Notes under the pieces: generated by a model
Databases searched by the model: none
What the model saw: the letters and a program-made list of their open reading frames with translations, nothing else
Told to the model about the DNA's origin: nothing
Translations under genes and position numbers: made by a program
Assembly: GCA_964475835.1 (NCBI GenBank)
Contig: CAYYYL010000027.1
Span: 1-35,979 of the forward strand
Direction of reading: 5' to 3'
DNA: 35,979 nt
From: JABDCI01 sp964475835
GTDB lineage: Bacteria; Verrucomicrobiota; Verrucomicrobiia; JABWAM01
Shown here: piece after piece, positions 32,249 to 35,979 of the stretch
Layout: every line of letters begins with the position of its first letter
Position numbering within the stretch: the first letter of the stretch is position 1

Positions 32249-33144
32249 ATCCATTCCCCGCCATTCAAATCGAAAATCTCCGCAAGAAATTCGGCAAAAA
32301 GGAGGTGCTCCGCGGCGTGAACCTTGAAGTGCCCGCCGGCTCCATCTTCGGCTTCCTCGGCCTCAACGGCATGGGAAAAACCACCCTCATCCGCACCTTG
32401 CTTGGATTGAGCAAGCCCGATGAAGGAAAATGCCTCGTCGATGGAATCGATTCCCAGGTCGATCCCATCGAAATCCGCCGTCGCGTCGGTTACATGGCGG
32501 AAAACCAAACCATGTACGGTTGGATGCGCGTCCAGCAGATCATCGACTGGGTCTCCCACTTCCATATGAAATGGGACTCCGAGTACGCCGCCCAAATGCT
32601 CAAACAGATGCGGCTGGATCCCAAAGCCAGAGTGGGCGCGCTTTCCAAAGGCCAGACAAGCCACCTCGCCCTCCTTCTCGCTCTGGCACACCGACCACGC
32701 ATTGTCGTCCTGGATGATCCCACGCTCGGCCTCGATCCCATTGGCCGCCGCGATCTCATCCGCGACGTCATCGCCTATCTCCAAAGTGAAGGCGTCACCG
32801 TCTTCTTCTCCTCGCATCTGCTCTACGAGATCGAACCGATCTGCGACGAAGTGGCGATTCTTCATGAAGGCCGGATCATCAAATGTTCGCCGGTGGATGA
32901 ACTGCGCGAACGCGTCAAACGCATCGCGTTCAAAATGGATCCTTACGGGAAATATCAACTGATACCCGGTGTTTTGGATGTGCAGAAACAAAACGACAAG
33001 TGCCTCGTCACGGTTTCGGACATCGAAAAAGCGAAGGCCTCCTTCGGCGAACTTCATCTCACTCCGCTTCTGGTTCAAGACCTCAATCTCGATGAGATTT
33101 TTGAGGCGCACGTGATCGGCCGCAAAGAGAAGTCCCATAATTAA
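32245..33144 (+). CDS. ABC transporter ATP-binding protein
   Basis: 299 residues; ATPase partner of the permeases downstream. Walker A GLNGMGKTT (39-47), Q-loop Gln88 (MAENQTMYGW), signature LSKGQ (133-137) in place of LSGGQ, Walker B IVVLDDPTLGLDP (153-165) and H-loop His191 (FFSSHLLYEIE). The residue after the Walker B Asp is Asp158, where most ABC ATPases have the catalytic Glu; the DNA reads GAT GAT. Hydrolysis may therefore be slow, though an Asp can partly serve. A C-terminal extension (about 215-299) has a compact alpha/beta look common in YtrB/CcmA-type exporters. The start is TTG, fixed by the AAAGGAGG site. Confidence 0.94.
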   Translation: MNPFPAIQIENLRKKFGKKEVLRGVNLEVPAGSIFGFLGLNGMGKTTLIRTLLGLSKPDEGKCLVDGIDSQVDPIEIRRRVGYMAENQTMYGWMRVQQIIDWVSHFHMKWDSEYAAQMLKQMRLDPKARVGALSKGQTSHLALLLALAHRPRIVVLDDPTLGLDPIGRRDLIRDVIAYLQSEGVTVFFSSHLLYEIEPICDEVAILHEGRIIKCSPVDELRERVKRIAFKMDPYGKYQLIPGVLDVQKQNDKCLVTVSDIEKAKASFGELHLTPLLVQDLNLDEIFEAHVIGRKEKSHN

Positions 33145-33148
33145 AGCC

Positions 33149-35047
33149 ATGTTACTCAACTTATTGAAAAAAGAGTTTTCCGAATCCCGAGGCGGCTTCG
33201 CGGTGGGGATGCTGATTTTTATCATCGTTCCCCTTGCTTATGAGATTCTGCTCATCGTGATGGATCCAGGCCTCCATCAAACATTGCCATTGATGGGATC
33301 TCTTTTCACGATTCTCTGCTGTCTTTACGCGATGATCTTGGGATCTCACATCGTTTGCCGCGATTGGGGCACCGACGCGGAAACTTTTCTCCTGGCGCAA
33401 CCCGTTTCACGATTTCAGGTCGTGCGTGCGAAATTTTTGACCGGCCTTATCCAACTGATCGCCATTGGGACCATCATATGGACGATTGAGTCGAGCTTTG
33501 AGCGGTACGACCTTTTCCCAAGGGGCGCGAGCGTTAGGGACTGGACGTTTGACGGAAATCCGACGATTGCAGCCACCATCATTCCACTCTCGCTTCTTGG
33601 ATATTACGTCACCTTCGCCCTGGCTCTCTTCACCAGAAAACTTCTGACAAGCATCTTCCTGACTTTTTTGATGGCTCTCACATGGCTGATCGCCCCCTTG
33701 TTGAACAAGCATCTTGTCGTGCTTCACCCCAGATGGATTCTTGAAAACGACATAAGAGGGACCGTTGGCGCGCCGTTCTTTATATTTTTCGGATGCGCGA
33801 TGGTTTTTGCCTGGGCGGTCATTCGAATTGGATCGCGCAGCGAAAAAATATATTCACTAAGTCCGAAGCTGTTAACATACCTTGTGGCGGGCGTCGTGCT
33901 TTGCCTGTTCGGCCTGTCGTTTCAAGAAAAGGGCGAGTCCCTGATCTTCCGATCAGAAGCCTCTCTGGCCTCAAAAAACGAAGGTCGCGATCAACAGATC
34001 AGCCATCTTTTTCATAAAGACAGAGATTTTTATTTTATCTCGGAAGATTCTTCAAACCACAATCATTTCCCAAAAAATATCGGAACTTTTCGAATTGATG
34101 ATAAAGGAAAAGTCTCCGACCTAAGCCTATATCCCTTTCCTTATCTTCCATTTGGAAAAACCGAGGATAAGACACCCTCAACCCAGGGCAAGCAAAGCGC
34201 CGGAAAAAAAGGGAGTCTTTATTACATTCGGAATTTCTACAAAAATAAAAATGAGAACCTTGTCATTGATTGGCTCGTAGAAACGACGGTCGAAAAACCG
34301 AATGGAAATATTCTCATAGAAGAAAGATTTTTAGAACATCTGGAAGTCGATCTGATGGGCAAAGTTTTGATGCGCGCGCGCTTTTTATACGAGAACAATG
34401 AAACGACGTCCTACATTAAATATATTACGTCCGAACGTTTTTGTTATAAGACATATCGCCTTAAAAATAGCTCTAATACCTTTATTGAGGTTTATGACCT
34501 GTCGAACTCCATCAACCCGCATCCAAAATTGTCGTTTTCCATTCCGTTTAACACATTCGTCAGGGTCGTTAATAATAAGCTTATATTGCAAAAAGTTCAC
34601 GCCTTAGAGCAACTATATTGGATCTGCGATGCGGATCAGCCCGATCAAATCAAAAATGCCACGGGCAATTTTACGAGCGATATAAGATCTATCCAATCGC
34701 TCCGGTACATTAGCAGTACCTACGGTCTTTTCATTTTAACGAACGATCCATCCGATCCTTCACCCATTTTGGGCCGATCCATCGCATCACCGCTATCTTG
34801 GCCATCTAGGTTTAATAACGTGCATCGATGGAACACACAAAATCCCGACAACTCGTCTATCGTCATCGAAAGCGTTAATCGAACCTCCATCCTATATGAC
34901 GTTTCAAATCCGCATCATCCGCAGCGCGTGGGGTTTTTAACGTCGCGATATTTTCCGATGCTCGTTGCGGATAAATTCGTGATTCTTAATACCGATCAAA
35001 AAATCGAGATTTATGAAATTCCGAAAAAGGAGGTTGTCCATGACTAA
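33149..35047 (+). CDS. ABC-2 type permease with large C-terminal extracytoplasmic domain
   Basis: 632 residues. Seven predicted spans at about 17-37, 47-69, 95-113, 139-161, 165-185, 208-228 and 241-258; the cytoplasmic opening is MLLNLLKKEFSESRGG and the core has HIVCRDWGTDAETFLLAQPVSR, typical of ABC-2 permeases. An odd number of spans puts residues about 260-632 outside the membrane. That part is beta-rich and carries LVIVD-like repeat motifs (YDVSNPHHPQRVGFL, YDLSNSINPHPKLSF), suggesting a propeller-like sensor or substrate-binding domain. Normal ABC-2 permeases lack it. Base composition turns AT-rich within this gene. It starts 4 bases after the ATPase stop and overlaps the next gene by 8 bases. 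Confidence 0.88.
   Translation: MLLNLLKKEFSESRGGFAVGMLIFIIVPLAYEILLIVMDPGLHQTLPLMGSLFTILCCLYAMILGSHIVCRDWGTDAETFLLAQPVSRFQVVRAKFLTGLIQLIAIGTIIWTIESSFERYDLFPRGASVRDWTFDGNPTIAATIIPLSLLGYYVTFALALFTRKLLTSIFLTFLMALTWLIAPLLNKHLVVLHPRWILENDIRGTVGAPFFIFFGCAMVFAWAVIRIGSRSEKIYSLSPKLLTYLVAGVVLCLFGLSFQEKGESLIFRSEASLASKNEGRDQQISHLFHKDRDFYFISEDSSNHNHFPKNIGTFRIDDKGKVSDLSLYPFPYLPFGKTEDKTPSTQGKQSAGKKGSLYYIRNFYKNKNENLVIDWLVETTVEKPNGNILIEERFLEHLEVDLMGKVLMRARFLYENNETTSYIKYITSERFCYKTYRLKNSSNTFIEVYDLSNSINPHPKLSFSIPFNTFVRVVNNKLILQKVHALEQLYWICDADQPDQIKNATGNFTSDIRSIQSLRYISSTYGLFILTNDPSDPSPILGRSIASPLSWPSRFNNVHRWNTQNPDNSSIVIESVNRTSILYDVSNPHHPQRVGFLTSRYFPMLVADKFVILNTDQKIEIYEIPKKEVVHD
35026..35033 (+). promoter_or_regulatory. 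Strong ribosome binding site before second permease
   Basis: AAAGGAGG again 6 bases before a start codon (ATG 35040), inside the last codons of the first permease. It rules out the longer in-frame start at 35013. Confidence 0.85.
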
Positions 35048-35792
35048 AACTTCGCAACATACCTTCAGCCCCTTCCGCGCGCTGCTTTGGAAGGAATGGC
35101 AGGAGCAGAGCTGGCGATTTTATATTAGTGCATTCACATTAAATGTGCTTTTCGCCGGGATGCTGCAGGCTCAAATCATCCCACAAAAAGATACGATCGA
35201 ATTTTTTTTCGAATTTACTCAATTTTTTGTGGTGTTCTTTTTAGCCGCATCCCCTGTTGCATCAGAAAAAATGAATAAAACATGGGAACTTCTCATTATT
35301 CAACCCATCACCAAAGCAAATATTCTGCAAGCGAAGTGGATCGTCAGCATACTCCAATTCCTAGGCATCTACCTCCTCATGATACTGATATGCCTGCTAA
35401 TGACAGATAACTCTTGGTTCGTCGAAATGAAATGGAATGAATCAATCATCCAATGGCATCATATCGAAGAGTTGGCATGTGCTTTTGCCTTTTGGAGTTG
35501 TTTGCATTTTTTCCTCTTCTTTTTTCTCTCCCGAGCCTTTGATGAAGCGACCTCGATATTTTTTGGATTTGCTAGCACCACCTTTTTGATCGGTCACATT
35601 TTTCTTCTATCTTATTTCTCCGATTGGGTGAAGGAATACGCAAAAATCGACATCGTGTCTTTTGGAGGCACTTTTTGGTTCGACGCACGATGGCTCCTGA
35701 TCTGTATGATTTGGTTTTTACCTTACGTTTTAGTCCCTCTCTTTTGTTTCCAGTGGAGAAAAGGGAAACTTTTAGAAAAATGGATCCAATGA
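35040..35792 (+). CDS. ABC-2 type permease, second subunit
   Basis: 250 residues with about six spans (around 28-45, 58-75, 105-128, 150-172, 180-200, 222-243). Cytoplasmic start FRALLWKEWQEQSWRFY and KTWELLIIQPITKANILQAKWI, the loop between spans 2 and 3 typical of ABC-2 permeases (WELLLTLPV-like). It has no extracytoplasmic domain and is not obviously related in sequence to the first permease. The start overlaps the previous stop in ATGACTAA and its own stop overlaps the next gene as ATGA. Very aromatic and AT-rich in codon use. Confidence 0.88.
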   Translation: MTKTSQHTFSPFRALLWKEWQEQSWRFYISAFTLNVLFAGMLQAQIIPQKDTIEFFFEFTQFFVVFFLAASPVASEKMNKTWELLIIQPITKANILQAKWIVSILQFLGIYLLMILICLLMTDNSWFVEMKWNESIIQWHHIEELACAFAFWSCLHFFLFFFLSRAFDEATSIFFGFASTTFLIGHIFLLSYFSDWVKEYAKIDIVSFGGTFWFDARWLLICMIWFLPYVLVPLFCFQWRKGKLLEKWIQ

Positions 35793-35979
35793 ACACACTC
35801 ACTCAGAAACACATAAGGTCAACACTCCTTAACTTGCTCGTAAAAGAATGTATGAGCACAAAAAAAACATTCTTGGTGGGCTCAGTCATCTTTTGGATCA
35901 TACCATTGTTTTTCGAAGTCGCCTTCATATTCGCAGATTCGAATGGTCATCACACAGTGCCCTTGATGGGATGGCTTTT
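35789..35979 (+). CDS. Third ABC permease, paralogue of the first, cut by window edge
   Basis: Open from ATG 35789 to the right edge, 63 codons seen. Residues from about 13 on (LLNLLVKECMSTKK, WIIPLFFEVAFIFAD, HHTVPLMGWLF) align with the first permease (LLNLLKKEFSESRG, IIVPLAYEILLIVMD, HQTLPLMGSLF) almost without gaps, so this is a duplicated subunit. Whether it also has the large outside domain cannot be seen. It overlaps the previous stop as ATGA. Confidence 0.85.
   Translation, partial: MNTLTQKHIRSTLLNLLVKECMSTKKTFLVGSVIFWIIPLFFEVAFIFADSNGHHTVPLMGWL

Noticed and set aside
35013..35039. Earlier in-frame ATG for the second permease
   Set aside because: The AAAGGAGG site at 35026-35033 lies downstream of that ATG and is correctly spaced for ATG 35040.

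Overview
The window reads like an accessory-rich stretch of a Verrucomicrobiota chromosome (moderate confidence, from style rather than any marker gene). The clues are very large secreted proteins mixing LamG-like, chitobiase-like, fibronectin III and thrombospondin-type-3 modules; a secreted RHS protein with a CxxC cluster before its repeats; a fused SpmA-SpmB protein in a genome with no other sporulation gene in view; biotin genes with a long N-terminal extension on BioD; few strong Shine-Dalgarno sites; and many short dispersed intergenic repeats (GTTGAAA-type heptamers, CACGAAGGACACGAAG-type and CGCCAAGGCGC-type elements). No rRNA, tRNA, CRISPR array, transposase or phage gene was found, and no gene-free stretch exceeds about 280 bases.

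Layout. 1-8583 (minus): a two-gene secreted-protein unit, a 1591-residue multidomain surface protein followed by an RHS-repeat protein that runs off the left edge; stop and start overlap as ATGA. 8739-9518 (plus): a nucleosidase of the PNP/UDP family. 9684-14172 (minus): bioA, a hairpin repeat, bioD, an ECF sigma factor, its zinc-finger anti-sigma factor, and an HtrA-like protein whose catalytic His and Asp are substituted. bioD and the sigma gene overlap by ATGA, tying a biotin locus to an envelope-stress-type module. 14304-20513: single genes in alternating orientation (TlpA-like thioredoxin, glycosyltransferase, VOC protein, SpmAB fusion, GYF_2-PrsW protein, OsmC, an unrecognised exported protein). 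20583-25224 (plus): aldo/keto reductase, family-4 uracil-DNA glycosylase and an MMPL/HpnN-like exporter, closely spaced. 25391-26644 (minus): Nudix hydrolase, stand-alone receiver, and a small membrane protein. 26774-30690 (plus): outer-membrane-like protein, NhaD/CitM-type antiporter, then dxr. 30808-31400 (minus): a DUF433/DUF5615 toxin-antitoxin-type pair lying between two direct copies of a dispersed repeat.

31636-35979 (plus) is the most interesting region: a tightly overlapped ABC operon headed by a YtrA-type GntR repressor. A near-consensus promoter is overlapped by a 10-bp-arm palindrome that ends just before the repressor start codon. A 59-residue ORF of unknown function sits between repressor and ATPase. 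A permease carries a large C-terminal domain predicted to lie outside the membrane, a second permease follows, and the window ends inside a third that is a clear paralogue of the first. Base composition becomes visibly richer in A+T inside the first permease gene and stays so to the right edge.
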